A stretch of 64,000 bases of DNA from Bidens hawaiensis (taxonomy: Eukaryota > Streptophyta > Magnoliopsida > Asterales > Asteraceae). The notes below the pieces were generated by a model. It did no database searches. It was not told the DNA's origin and saw only the letters and a list, made by a program, of their open reading frames with translations. Positions 43,426-53,930 of this stretch are shown here, one piece after another; position 1 is the first letter of the stretch, and the number at the start of each line of letters is the position of its first letter. The position numbers were made by a program, and so were the translations under genes. The stretch covers positions 62,001 through 126,000 of the forward strand of contig JAIQDT010014322.1 of NCBI GenBank assembly GCA_021521415.1, in the 5' to 3' direction.

Positions 43426-44248
43426 AATGCCATATAAAGAAAATCAACTTTTGTTGCACGAAAGCACAAAACTGAAAATATTTCCATCTCATCCCCCCCA
43501 AAAAAGCATAAAAAATAAAAAGTACAAAATAAAAAAAGAACTTCCAATTTGTCACAAGATTTAAATCAATAATCATACAAGCAAGCAAAAACCATTGTTT
43601 TATGATTATAAGTGCACTTCTACTTCGAACAAAAACCATGTTTTAGGTAATAATTGATAAACAAAACCGATCAAGAAAAATGAACTTGCATATTTAACGT
43701 AGGTAACATATTGGATCAAAACCAATAAAGCCCACTACGGTACGAGTTTCCTCCCTTATAAATAGAGGGGACACTCCCTCATTTGGGATCACTCCACTTG
43801 CATGGAACTAACCATGGCAATTCATCTTTTCTTACACTCTAGGGCCAAGTTTCTCCTTCTCCTTTATGCTAAGGAAGCAACATCAGGCTGAGGCATTGAT
43901 ATATCTTAATTGTTAAAATTAGTCGGTAAGTGCTATTTGTGATGAAGATGATCATGGTGTAAAGATTGTATAATTATATATGGTCGCCCTAGTTAGAATC
44001 ACCAGTAAAATGGTATCTTTAAGAACGACAACTATATTATATGACACTATCAAGTAAGCAACTATGTAGGATGATACATCAAAATAAACTCTTGTGACAC
44101 ATTAATCATAAATTCTTGATAGTGTTGAGATACAATAGCCTGGAAACCTTCATAAAATCTTGATAGCGTTCCCCTTCAAAAAATTGGATATAATGGTGAA
44201 ACCATGGTGAATTAATCATAGCGAGCACAATTACATAGTCATATCCAA
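43426..44248. other. Intergenic stretch with an orphan TATA box
   Basis: I see no gene. TATAAATAGAGGGGAC near 43757 looks like a promoter, but the ATG frame that follows at 43814 closes after 26 codons with no recognisable product. Confidence 0.4.
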
Positions 44249-44416
44249 TGCCTTTATTTCACTACGAGAGCTTATACGTTGAATCTTGAAGGTGAATGGT
44301 GGATTATGTGTTTTAATGTGAAGACGAAAACTTTTATGAAAATACAATGTCCTCTTGTTCCGAACAATGCGTCGTTCTCAATGGATGCGTCCATATGTGT
44401 GTGTCGTATAAAGTAA
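44249..44416 (+). pseudogene. F-box gene fragment (C-terminal part)
   Basis: The frame CLYFTTRAYTLNLEGEWWIM is almost the same as CLYFTVRAYTLDAKGEWWIM near the end of the F-box gene at 46342-47067. It then continues for about 30 codons (FNVKTKTFMKIQC...) beyond the point where that gene stops. No F-box is upstream, so it is a fragment in the duplicated block. Confidence 0.8.
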
Positions 44417-44524
44417 CTATGTATTCGAAGTAGGGGAGTCCGTGGAGCCTCAATGCAGGTGATGGTGGGTGGGTGAAGGTGGCTGATTTCAACGATCCAA
44501 ACTTGGTTACAACACACTATCAGT

Positions 44525-44688
44525 ATTTTCTTTTAGACGAGGAAAATTGACTTATCATTTTGGATTAGAAAAAGAATTCTTTCAGAAAAGTGAAGTCAAA
44601 TGATATATTTTCTTTTAGATGAGGAAAATTGGCTTATCATTTTGAATTAGAAAAATAATTCTTTCAGAAAAATGAAGTCAAATGTTAT
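44525..44688. repeat. Two-copy tandem repeat, unit 82 bp
   Basis: ATTTTCTTTTAGACGAGG begins one unit (44525) and ATTTTCTTTTAGATGAGG the next (44607). The units differ at a handful of positions over 82 bp. Confidence 0.85.
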
Positions 44689-44718
44689 ATGTAAAGATTA
44701 AGTTAATCTGATTAACCT

Positions 44719-44863
44719 CAATTCTCTTTTGACTTTTTCCTTCTCCCTTAGCCTGAATCCCAACTAATTTTAACAACTCTTCGTGAGTAGCTCAGTCAAA
44801 GCTTCAACTTCCTTCTCCATAAACCTTGATCCCATTTTTAATAGTTGACTCAGTAGTTGCAAC
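44719..44863 (-). pseudogene. Decayed copy of BAG gene exon 3
   Basis: On the minus strand this aligns with BAG exon 3 (47926-47780): GTTGCA, ATCAAGGTT, ATGGAGAAGGAAGTTGAAG and TTGACTGAG are shared. Extra and missing bases (for example an extra T before ATGGAGAAGG) break the frame. With the F-box fragment at 44249 it shows that a block spanning both genes was duplicated. Confidence 0.8.
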
Positions 44864-44888
44864 TTAAAAAAGCAGAAAAACACAAGCT

Positions 44889-45052
44889 TTGAAAAAGTCT
44901 TAGTCCTAGCCGTAAACGATGGATACTAGGCGCTGTGCGTATCGACCCGTGCAGTGCTGTAGCTAACGCGTTAAGTATCCCGCCTGGGGAGTACGTTCGC
45001 AAGAATGAAACTCAAAGGAATTGACGGGGCCCGCACAAGCGGTTGAAAAAGT
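44889..45052. repeat. 10-bp target duplication around the plastid insert
   Basis: TTGAAAAAGT occurs at 44889-44898 and 45043-45052, once in the uninterrupted paralogue at 47952-47961. Confidence 0.8.
44899..45042 (+). pseudogene. rrn16: Nuclear insert of plastid 16S rRNA fragment (NUPT)
   Basis: The 144 bp read as the middle of plastid 16S rRNA: GTCCTAGCCGTAAACGATGG, CTAGGCGCTGTGCGTATCG, AACGCGTTAAGTATCCCGCC and AAACTCAAAGGAATTGACGG then GCCCGCACAAGCGG. The G-run after GAC is one shorter than in the usual plastid gene. It lies in the intron-like part of the decayed BAG copy. It is a fragment, not a functional rRNA gene. The 10-bp direct repeat and the empty paralogous site define the boundaries. 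Confidence 0.92.
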
Positions 45053-46341
45053 TGACCTTTTGACCTGTTTGAGGGTTTGGTCAAAACAAAGATGGTTAGC
45101 TGAAATAGAAATCTGACTACACGTCGTTTTAAATATGTTTTTTTATCATAATCTCTGCGAGTGTGAATACAATTCAGGGCGTCTACTAAATTTATTTTTT
45201 TTAGTATGGTATCACTTAGGGGTGCCAATTGTGTTGGGTTGACGGGTTGACAGTTTGCGGGTTAACACATTGAAATGTGCAACGCGATTTTAGTCGGTAT
45301 CAACGGTAATTAAAAAATCTTGCACATTGTCATGTCGATGCGAATTTAGTCGATATTGGGTCACACCATTAGAATAAAATATATCGTCAACACCCATATA
45401 CAACAAGTTAACATATTTAAAACCACAAAAAAGTGTGTGTGTTGCAACGGCGAACCAACACAAATTAGACAGTAACAAAAAAAACACGTTTTGTGGGCGT
45501 CAAACCGACACAAATTTGGTATTTATCAATGGTACCGGTACTAAATTGCAAACATATGTTAATAAAGCCCAAGTTATAATAAAATAAATAAAAACAATAT
45601 AAAAATAAAATTATAAAGTGGCAAGGCAGGAAAAAAAATTCTGAGATTGGCCTGATATTTTTTCCCGAATACCCAATTGATTCAGTTTATTTATTACTTG
45701 CATCGACACTAATATCAAGGGGTGTTTGGGATTTCTTATTTTTGCCTCCTTAGAGCATTCTTAATTCATTATCTAAAATTGTCAAACTCATATAATTTAT
45801 GGTAAATTTTAAGAAAACCATCAAAATCACATCTCCAATCCATTCCCTATTATATGGATGAGTTATACGGCAACTAAAGTAAAAAAAACCTAAATATAGG
45901 GACTCACTTTTGATCCATACCATATAATATATCACATATCTCTCAATCACCATTTACTATATAACAAGACAAAAGAGAAAAAAAATAATAAATTATTAAT
46001 TTATGTCGGGGTGTTTTGATGTCGGGGCGCCTTGGGGTGTTTTGATGTCAGGGGCGCTTCCCACAAAAGGCCGGAAGCAGAGAAGTAAGGATGATTTGAA
46101 AGACATCATTCCCTCCACCATTTTATTGTAAAACGCCCCTGTAATAACGTGACACAATGTGACAAGAAAAAGTCCATGCATAGGAGCTTCATTGAGTACA
46201 CATGGGCAAAGTGGGGTAAAAACCTTAAAATAAGCAATCCTGAACTTATTAGATAAACACAAAGGGTACGTGTAGTGGATGTAAAATAAAAAATACCTCC
46301 TTATTTGCACAATTTGTCATTGGACGAAACCTTAAATCACG
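45053..46341. other. Intergenic stretch upstream of the F-box gene
   Basis: The first 60 bp continue the BAG-like intron copy (GGTTTGGTCAAAACAAAGAT). No gene is supported after that. GGGGTGTTTGGGATTTC near 45719 resembles one end of a MITE, but I found no partner end. Confidence 0.45.
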
Positions 46342-47067
46342 ATGGAGAGCATGTCCATGAAACCCCACAAGAAGATGCAGATGAAACCCCACGTACAACA
46401 GCTTCCGTTTAGTTTGATAGAATCCGAGATACTAACCAGACTTCCTGCTAAGTCCGACGTAGGTCGTTGCATGTGCGTTTGCAAACAATGGAAATCGTTC
46501 TTATCCACACCCGCATTTGCCCGGATGCACCTCAGGCGCCACGGAACCATCAACGACTATAAACTCGTCCTATTCGACGACCAACTCCGCATCATTCCCC
46601 TCAACAACTATGTCCCTGACCCTAACCCCACCCGTAACTCGATATTTATTTTAGCAACTTTGCATGGATTGGTATGTTTATGTTCAACGGAGTCTAATCA
46701 GCTAGTGTTTTGGAATCCATTGACGCGTGCCTACAAGAAGTTGTCACCAGGCCCGACTTTATATTTTTCCAAGGCTTTTTCTCTCAATGCTGTCGGTTTC
46801 TATATGGACTCGTCTAATGATTACAAACTTGTATGTGTGATTGTGGCTAATATCTTTGGGGCTTATATTTATTCACACAGGTTGGACTCGTGGAGACCCG
46901 TTGGATTTTTGTTTGCTCGTCTAGAGCCTTGCGTTTGGTCTTCGGCTACTTTGTGTGGCCAGTGCCTTTATTTTACGGTGAGAGCTTATACGTTGGATGC
47001 TAAAGGTGAATGGTGGATTATGTGTTTTGATATGTTGAGACTCTCGTATCGCCCAATCCTTGATTGA
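46342..47067 (+). CDS. F-box protein, C-terminally short (241 aa)
   Basis: F-box proteins act as substrate adaptors in SCF ubiquitin ligases, binding SKP1 through the F-box. The F-box is at about residues 20-60 (QLPFSLIESEILTRLPAKSD, then CVCKQWKSFLSTPAFARMHL). An F-box-associated region follows (LHGLVCLC, LVFWNPLTRAYKKLSP, VGFYMDSSNDYKLV, GQCLYFTVRAYTL, GEWWIMCFDM). Plant proteins of this type are usually about 350-420 aa; this one stops soon after GEWWIM. The decayed copy at 44249-44416 continues through that point, so the present gene probably lost its C-terminus by local mutation. A shorter but functional protein is possible because the F-box is intact. Substrate unknown. Confidence 0.8.
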   Translation: MESMSMKPHKKMQMKPHVQQLPFSLIESEILTRLPAKSDVGRCMCVCKQWKSFLSTPAFARMHLRRHGTINDYKLVLFDDQLRIIPLNNYVPDPNPTRNSIFILATLHGLVCLCSTESNQLVFWNPLTRAYKKLSPGPTLYFSKAFSLNAVGFYMDSSNDYKLVCVIVANIFGAYIYSHRLDSWRPVGFLFARLEPCVWSSATLCGQCLYFTVRAYTLDAKGEWWIMCFDMLRLSYRPILD

Positions 47068-47486
47068 TTTCCTTTCCGGTATATTCGTTTAGTTTTGGCT
47101 TTCTGCAAACTGTCCTTTCATTTTGGTTTTGTTTTTAAGATGACTCATGTCAGTTTTGAGTTCATATTTTCATATATTCAGTTTATTTTCTCAATTTGTT
47201 GTTAACAGTATCATGCTAGATGAAAATATTAATAAATCCTGCAAAACTTTTTATTAATCAAATACTTTATTCAAACTGTATACCACAACAGACATTCACA
47301 AAGTATGATAAAAAAAAAAAAAAAAATCTTTCTTGAACTCTACCAGATGAACAGATAAAGAGTGGTTTACCACACAATCAAATCCACACCTTCTTTTGTC
47401 TATCAAGTCCCAACCTTTATTCACTTTAACACTTTGTACATCTTCCTACAATAACCATGTGACTATAAGCAAAACACGTTTACCAT
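47068..47486. other. Convergent spacer between F-box and BAG genes
   Basis: Both genes end here (F-box on plus, BAG on minus), so it contains their 3' UTRs. A 17-base A-run lies near 47310-47326. Confidence 0.5.
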
Positions 47487-50400
47487 TCATTCAAACCGCT
47501 CCCAGTCTTTAGTTATTTTAGTCGAATTTTGTACATGGTTAGGTGCATTTAGGCTCCCAACTCCAGAATCAAATGTTTCCCATTTTGTCATTACTGAAAC
47601 CGTAGACACGCTGCGTTTGTCAAACCGGTTTGTATTCATGGTCAACTTTAGACCGTCAAGAATGTCGGCAAAGCCTTGTACGCGATGCACCTGTGAAAAA
47701 ACATCATAAGATTTTGTAAAGAATTTAACTTTCAACATAAGAAAGTAGTATGTTTGACTTTTATATAGTCAGAGTCAACCTCGATTCGCCTCTGAGTTCT
47801 TGCTTCTCCTTCAGCCTCAATCCTATCCAGTTTGAGCAACTCCTTCATGAGTAACTCAGTCAAGACTTCAACTTCCTTCTCCATAACCTTGACCCCGCTT
47901 TTAACAGATGTCTCCATGGCTGCAACCTATAAAAGCACAAATAGTCAAGCCTTGAAAAAGTTGACTTTTTGACCGGTTTGAGGGTTTGGTCAAAACAAAG
48001 ATGGTTAGCCGAAATAGGAATCTGGATCCAAAATGGTTGCATATTAATAAAATTAGTTTGTTGAACGGTCCGTGAACCGTTTGGCGGGAAGTTCATTTAT
48101 TTAATAAATGAACAAACATGAACAAAACTTTTTGCTCATTTAGTTAAACGAACATTAACGCATGTCTCGTCTATTCATTTATGTTCGTGAGCGTTTGTTT
48201 ATGTTCATTCATTTAAAGTCATTTATTTGTGTTCGTTTATGTTCATTCGTTTACGTTTAAAATATGTGTGTTCATTTACGTTTGTTTAAGTTCATTCGTT
48301 TTCATGTTCATTTAATTTTTTCAAGCCCGTTACAATTTAGTCAAGTTTTATTATTTTTTAGGTCCTACTCTCCTACATACTGATGTTCATGTTTTATTTT
48401 AATTGGCGTTTGCTCGGTTATGTTCGATTATACCGTTCTTGTGTACAACTATGTTCGCTCTTTTATGTACGTTTGTGTTCGTTTACATTCACGAACAGTT
48501 TATTTATACTATTAACAAACGAACATGAACACGTACATTTTTTTAACGAATGAACGAAACAAGAAAACCTCGTTCGTTCAACTATTCGTGTTTGATCGTT
48601 TGTTCAGTTAAAGTTATACGAACACGAACATGCCTCGTTCGTGTTAGTTTAAAGTGATGTAAGCCACACGAATGACGAACCTTGTGTGAGAGCTCATCCA
48701 CTTCGGTTCTAACTTTCATAACCGAGTCAAAGGCTTGTACATTAGCATTGTTCTTGCCGATAAGCTTTCTCTCTTTGCTAGCAGGATCTTCCAATAATAT
48801 GACTTTTGACATGTCCTTTACACCAGCCATATCTAGGCGTTCATCATCGGCCTTTTCTTTCCCTCTAAATAATAATCTTTGATCCTTTGCTTCTAAATTG
48901 ATCATACGCGCAAGAATCTTTTTTAGATCGTCTACATCATAATTAAACCAACATGTTGACTATATTAATAAAGATTCATATGACCATCTAAGGAATGAAT
49001 GCAATATAAGATCAAGCAACTTTGATCTTAAAAGTCAAACGGTCAACAATCGGTACACAGTCAAGATTCTGATGCTAACTTGTGGAAAAGAATGCCATGA
49101 ATGTTTGCAGGGTCTACGGTTAAAGCCAACAGTTACAACTTACAAGCACACCCAACTCTAAGTCAAAACAAGAAAAGTCAACAATAAAAAAATGAAAACA
49201 CAGAATATGAGTAATGATCAAAGACCAACATCAACAACCATCATTCAAGATAGCATTTTTATTTAAAAATTATATAAATATTCAAAATCAAAAGAACCAA
49301 CAACCGCAAACCTTATACAAAATGACCCAAAGATAAATTCTTTAATTAAAAAATTAGCATATTGCAGTACCAATATCAGTGATCAATCACAACTAATCCA
49401 AGATTAATCAAAGATGAAATCTTTAATATAAAAAGTAACATATTTCATTACTCATTAGATCATATTCTAGGGTTAAATTCAAAAACTACAAGCACAGCTA
49501 ACTGTAAGTCAAAACTAGAAAAAGTCAACAAAAATGAAAAAAACAAAATATAATCTAAATGATTAACAATCAAAATCCAACATAAACAATCCGCAATTAA
49601 GATAACATTTTTTTAATTCAGAATCAAATGAACCTGATGCAATTTCGAAAGCGATCAATAGCTCGAGACACTTTATGATAATCAAAGACGATAATTGAAC
49701 CAAAGGTTCCAAGAACAAAGTTCTTATTAATTCATAATCAATCAAAACTAAATAATGCATAACCTTAAACCCTAACTTATACTAAAATAAAATGAGATAA
49801 ACTTGGAAACAAGATAAACACAAAATATTAAAAGATAATAAAAATCAAATTTTAAATAAGAAGATGCTCCTGCATCATACTCCCTATCTTCGAAAAACTC
49901 GTCCTCGAGTTTTGCCTTCGGACCATACCCGCCTGGATCAAAAGGAACATCAACCCGCTCCTTATCTGTTGACACCATGACCCGCCCAAACACCTCAACC
50001 TCATGGGTCGTCTCACCCGGATCTAAATTTGTACCACGTGGGTCTATCGGGTTCCCAAGCTTCTCCACCTCATTCTCCTCGGCTTCGAAAAAGACTCGTC
50101 CTCGAGTATTGAGAATGTCAAAACGATTAGCTACTTGGACTTCTTTTTTATTACTATGCATTGGATTGGACCCAAATTGGATTTTCGAAATTAATGGCTC
50201 TTTACTTGTATAGCCATCAAAATTATGAGAAAGTTTATTAGTAGCAATGAAGCATTTTCCATCAAATTGATAATCATATCTAAATTGAATTCCCACATTC
50301 GTAGGATTTAAAGGAGAATATTTTATGCAATCTATAATATTAAAATTATTAGCATTATTATCGGTAAGTGTACCCATAATTTTAACAACCTTCCTCTTCT

Positions 50401-52716
50401 CATCAATTTGAAAATTTGACTTCATGCCATATCCCATATTTTGCGACAAATTGATCGGACATTCCAAAACCCATTCCACACCCCTAGTAACCACCGGATC
50501 ACCACCAGTAATTCCAGTTACACCACCAGTTGCCTCCTCACCACTAGTAGCCACCACCGAAGAGATTACCACAGACGGAATATGAGACCCGATAGCAGTC
50601 GCCGCACCATCTAGAACCATTGTATGAAATTCTTCCTCATCGCCGTAGTTATCAAACACGGGTGGCGAATCCCAGCTAAAATCACCACCGGAAGGATCCG
50701 CAAATAAACACTCATCTTCATCATTGTCGATTTCGTCTTCATCAAAGACAGGGTTGTCTCCCGACACACTTTCTGGATATATTGGTTCTAAGAACCAAGG
50801 TGGAGGATGGCTAAACGGCTGCTGCTCTCCATCGCCACCTTCGTCCCAGACGACGGTGCTCGACTCGGTTTCCGCCTTGCGCATCTCCCGTTGTAACTCA
50901 AGATCGCGGACTCGTTTTCGGAGTCGTTGAATCTTTTCAAGATCGTGGACTCGTTGGCGGAGTCGTTTGATCTTATTAAGATCTCGTGGGTCGGAACAAA
51001 TTCCACCGCTGCCTCGGTCGGCGAATCTGCGAACAGGACGTTGATCTTCTCCACGAGCACATGAATAGAAACCCATCCTTTCGTTGCCTCTGTCGGCGAA
51101 TCTACGAGGAAGAAAGTGTTCATCTTCATGTCGAGCCATTTGAGAACCAAAAGCTTTGATACCAACTGATGCAGTTTCGGAAGCGATCAATGGCTCGAGA
51201 CACTTTATAATAATCAAAGACGATAATTGAACCAAAGGTTCCAAGAACAAAGTTCTTATTAATTCATAATCAATCAAAACTAAATAATACATAACCTTAA
51301 ACCCTAACTTATACTAAAATAAAATGAGATAAACTTGGAAACAAGATAAACACAAAATATTAAAAGATAATAAAAATCAAATTTTAAATAAGAAGATGCT
51401 CCTACATCAGAACCAACAACCGCAACCCTTCAACATTACTCAAAGATGAAATCATTAGTTAAAAAGAGTAACATGTTTCCTTAATCACTTACATCATATC
51501 TAGAGTTAAAGCCAACAACTACAAGCACACCTAACTGAAAGTCAAAACTAGAAAAGTCAACAAAACATAAAATACAGGATACAATCTAAATGATTTATTA
51601 TCAGAAAGACAGAAACCAACATCAACAACCCTCATCCAAGATGGTATTTTTTTAATTCAAAAACTATATTAAAGATTCAAAATCAAAAGAACCACCAACA
51701 ACCATTATCCTAGTTCAAGATTAATCAAAGATGAAATCTTTATTAAAAAAATAATATATTTCAGTACCCATATCAGTGTTCAACCACAAACCAAATTCAA
51801 GATTACTCAAAGATAAAATCTTTATTAAAAAGTAACATATTTCATTACTCATTAGATCATACTCTTGGGTTAAAGTCAACAATTACAACTTACAAGCATA
51901 CCTAACCTAACTGTAAGTCAAAACTTAAAAAGTCAACAAAACATAAAACATAATCTAAATGAGTAATGATCAAAGACAAACATCAACAACCCTCTCAAGA
52001 TTACATTTTTAACTCAAAAATCATCTTAAAATATTCAAAAAATTAAAACAAACCTAATTCAAGATTACTTAAAAATTAAATCTTTAACAAACATTTCAGC
52101 ACCCACATCAGTAATGAATCCAATTCCACAAAAGTAAAACTAAAAAAAAGTAACATATTTCATTACTCACTTAAATCATATTCTTGGGTTAAAGTCAACA
52201 ACTACAAGCACACCTAACTGTAAGTCAAAACTAAAAAAAAGTCAGCACAACATAAAAACACAAAACATATAATCTAAATGATTAATGATTAATGATCAAA
52301 AACCAACATCAAATACCCTCAATCAAGATTACATTTTTAACTCAAAAATCATCTTAAAATATTCAAAAAATCAAAACAACCCAAATTCAAGATTACTTAA
52401 AAATTAAATCTTTAACAAATATTTCAGTACCCATATCAGTAATCAACCCAATTCCACCAAAAAAAAAAAAAGAGTGACCAGAAAACTTACCAAAAGTTGA
52501 AGTTGAAGGCAAAGAAATATGATGATGAAAAGAATCATGTGACACTATAATATTAATAATCTGAGCAGCAGCACAACCCGGATCCGACCCGGATAACCTC
52601 TTCTGTACAAGCATACCACCAGGTCTTACTTCCCAATCAATAACACCACCTTGAAGCTGTTGCACAGTTGGTGCTTTTGGCTTGCTTCTTTTTGAAACTA
52701 GTGTTGACTTTTTCAT
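47487..52716 (-). CDS. BAG-family molecular chaperone regulator, four exons
   Basis: Exons on the minus strand are 52716-52491, 48931-48681, 47926-47780 and 47690-47487. All introns are GT..AG and phases agree, giving 275 aa. BAG proteins bind the Hsp70 ATPase domain and act as nucleotide-exchange co-chaperones. Exon 1 carries WEVRPGGMLVQKRLSGSDPG, the start typical of plant BAG1-4. A ubiquitin-like domain spans exons 1-2 (VSHDSFHHHISLP, DQRLLFRGKEKADDE, MAGVKDMSKVILLEDPASKE). The BAG domain follows in exons 2-4 (VRTEVDELSHKV, VLTELLMKELLKLDRIEAEG, RRIEVHRVQGFADILDGL). Intron 1 is 3.56 kb, enlarged by element 5 and a tandem array. Intron 2 holds GTTCGTTTATG repeats. A possible TATA box is at 52931-52939. 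Probably functional; the exact BAG1-4 orthologue is not settled. Confidence 0.9.
48105..48620. repeat. GTTCGTTTATG/CGAACATGAAC repeats in BAG intron 2
   Basis: Words such as GTTCGTTTATGTTCATTCG and TTCATTTA recur many times in one orientation in the first half and as reverse complements in the second. This pattern suggests a non-autonomous hAT-like or fold-back element with subterminal repeats; no clear target duplication was found. Confidence 0.5.
49635..51409 (-). mobile_element. Element 5: small LTR retrotransposon in BAG intron 1
   Basis: A perfect GAACC duplication (49630-49634 and 51410-51414) surrounds two 243-bp LTRs (49635-49877 and 51167-51409) with TGATG..CATCA ends. On the minus strand a PBS-like TTGGTATCAAAGC (51153-51165, one mismatch to the initiator tRNA-Met complement) and a PPT-like GATAGGGAGTA next to 49877 fix the direction, the same as the BAG gene. 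By eye the LTRs differ at six sites, all transitions. It lacks protease, RT and integrase, so it is non-autonomous. Confidence 0.9.
49772..51139 (-). CDS. Element 5 gag-like protein (455 aa)
   Basis: The ATG at 51139 lies 14 nt after the PBS-like site. The N-terminus is rich in charged residues (RHEDEHFLPRRF, RRFADRG) and contains a Leu/Arg/Glu-rich coiled coil (about 50-95: RLRQRVHDLEKIQRLRKRVR). This recalls the N-terminal parts of some plant gypsy polyproteins. A very acidic segment follows (about 125-180), then about 200 residues without a recognised domain. The frame runs 106 nt into the 3' LTR before its stop. No zinc knuckle, protease or RT is present. It may encode a structural protein used with help from an autonomous relative; function unknown. 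Confidence 0.6.
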   Translation of the reverse strand: MARHEDEHFLPRRFADRGNERMGFYSCARGEDQRPVRRFADRGSGGICSDPRDLNKIKRLRQRVHDLEKIQRLRKRVRDLELQREMRKAETESSTVVWDEGGDGEQQPFSHPPPWFLEPIYPESVSGDNPVFDEDEIDNDEDECLFADPSGGDFSWDSPPVFDNYGDEEEFHTMVLDGAATAIGSHIPSVVISSVVATSGEEATGGVTGITGGDPVVTRGVEWVLECPINLSQNMGYGMKSNFQIDEKRKVVKIMGTLTDNNANNFNIIDCIKYSPLNPTNVGIQFRYDYQFDGKCFIATNKLSHNFDGYTSKEPLISKIQFGSNPMHSNKKEVQVANRFDILNTRGRVFFEAEENEVEKLGNPIDPRGTNLDPGETTHEVEVFGRVMVSTDKERVDVPFDPGGYGPKAKLEDEFFEDREYDAGASSYLKFDFYYLLIFCVYLVSKFISFYFSIS

Positions 52717-52852
52717 GGTTCTTTAGCTTTGACCACCAAAAAGAAATGGCAAAAAATAATATTATTATGAAAGTGGTAAAAGGTGATGAATTGAGAGGTG
52801 GAATTGAATGAGAATTTGGTTGAGGAAGAGAAAGTGAAAGTGCAGATGACAT

Positions 52853-53930
52853 GAAAGTGACTTACCACCAGTCCACCACCTGGTTATTGGTTTTATTAGC
52901 GGTTGTTGGTCGGTTACTGTATGCACACTTTTATATATACTTCCTAAAGAAAATGATAACTAATAATAATAATATTATTATCATGGTAAATTTCTATGAA
53001 AGGTCTTTTTTTATGATGACACACCCATGCAACTTTTTGTACATAATTAATTTACATTAAAATATTGAATATTTTGTATAATAACAATTCAAAAACAAAA
53101 CCAAATAATAGAATCAATAGTTTTATTCAAAGCTTAGCTTATTAAGGTGTAGTTTGTTGTTTATTTATCATCTGTTTTGATATAATCACTACCTTTTAAA
53201 TTAACATATATAAAAACAAAAAAAAAATTTGTTTGTAAATGAGTCGAGCCTGAAACACCGAGCCAAGGTAAGTTCGTTTGCTGGCTAGCTTGCTTACTCG
53301 TTTAAATAAAAGGCTAAATTTTGATGTTATACAAATTATAATTTCTACAAACGTGAGGTGGATTTAAATATCTGAAAATGCAAGATAAAGATAGATTTTA
53401 TTGTTAAGATAAGACAAAATAAATTTTAAAATAGTTTAACTTCATATATTAAGTGTGTGTAATCTTTAATTAGTCTTATAGTTTTTTTTTAAAGAAGCAT
53501 GGTACATTATTTATTGTTATATATGATACTTTATTATGTAATGAAAGTGAGATATTATAATCCTTATCGTTTTATTTGAAACTAATCGAATGAGTATTAA
53601 ATAATGAAATATCATATTCAATAATGGACCCATTTAAAGATCAAGACAAGATTTTTATTGTGATGTGTATTTTCTACGATATAATTTGAATGATTATGGT
53701 AGAATTTATCAAATTCTATAACATAGGATGATAACGATATAATATTTAAATAAAAAATAAAACAAGGTTAATTTTTGTAATAATAAATAGTGATCATCTA
53801 GATTTAAAAGGTGCATTGTTTCTTCTAAATATCTTTCTAAACACATACAACAACTTAAATATTAATTTCCTGAAATATTTGTAGCATCAGAGTGTACACT
53901 TTGGGATTATAAAAATTGCCTAATGGCATG
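52853..53930. other. Intergenic stretch upstream of BAG
   Basis: The first 100 bp would be the BAG promoter (TATATATAA on the minus strand at 52931-52939). The rest is AT-rich with no supported gene. Confidence 0.45.

Larger units (their letters stand above)
49100..52440. repeat. Diverged tandem array in BAG intron 1, period about 320-360 bp
   Basis: A block with AAAGCCAACA, TACAAGCACA, CTAACTGTAAGTCAAAACTA and AAAAGTCAACAAAA recurs near 49120, 49470, 51510, 51870 and 52190. Each is followed by AATCTAAATGA..AATGATCAAA and AACATCAACAACC. Element 5 (49635-51409) inserted between the second and third units. Confidence 0.7.

Noticed and set aside
43757..43895. Promoter-like TATAAATAGAGGGG followed by an ATG
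   Set aside because: The frame closes after 26 codons and no gene structure follows; it may be the relic of a solo LTR.
44899..45042. Bacterial contamination or a functional rRNA gene
   Set aside because: The sequence is the plastid type, only 144 bp long and flanked by a target duplication in nuclear gene sequence.
45719..46010. Possible MITE beginning GGGGTGTTTGGGATT
   Set aside because: Only one end could be recognised, and no target duplication or matching opposite end was found.
52637..52852. A 71-codon minus-strand frame upstream of BAG with a hydrophobic stretch
   Set aside because: It overlaps the BAG start in another frame and ends inside exon 1; the in-frame ATG at 52716 gives the conserved BAG N-terminus.
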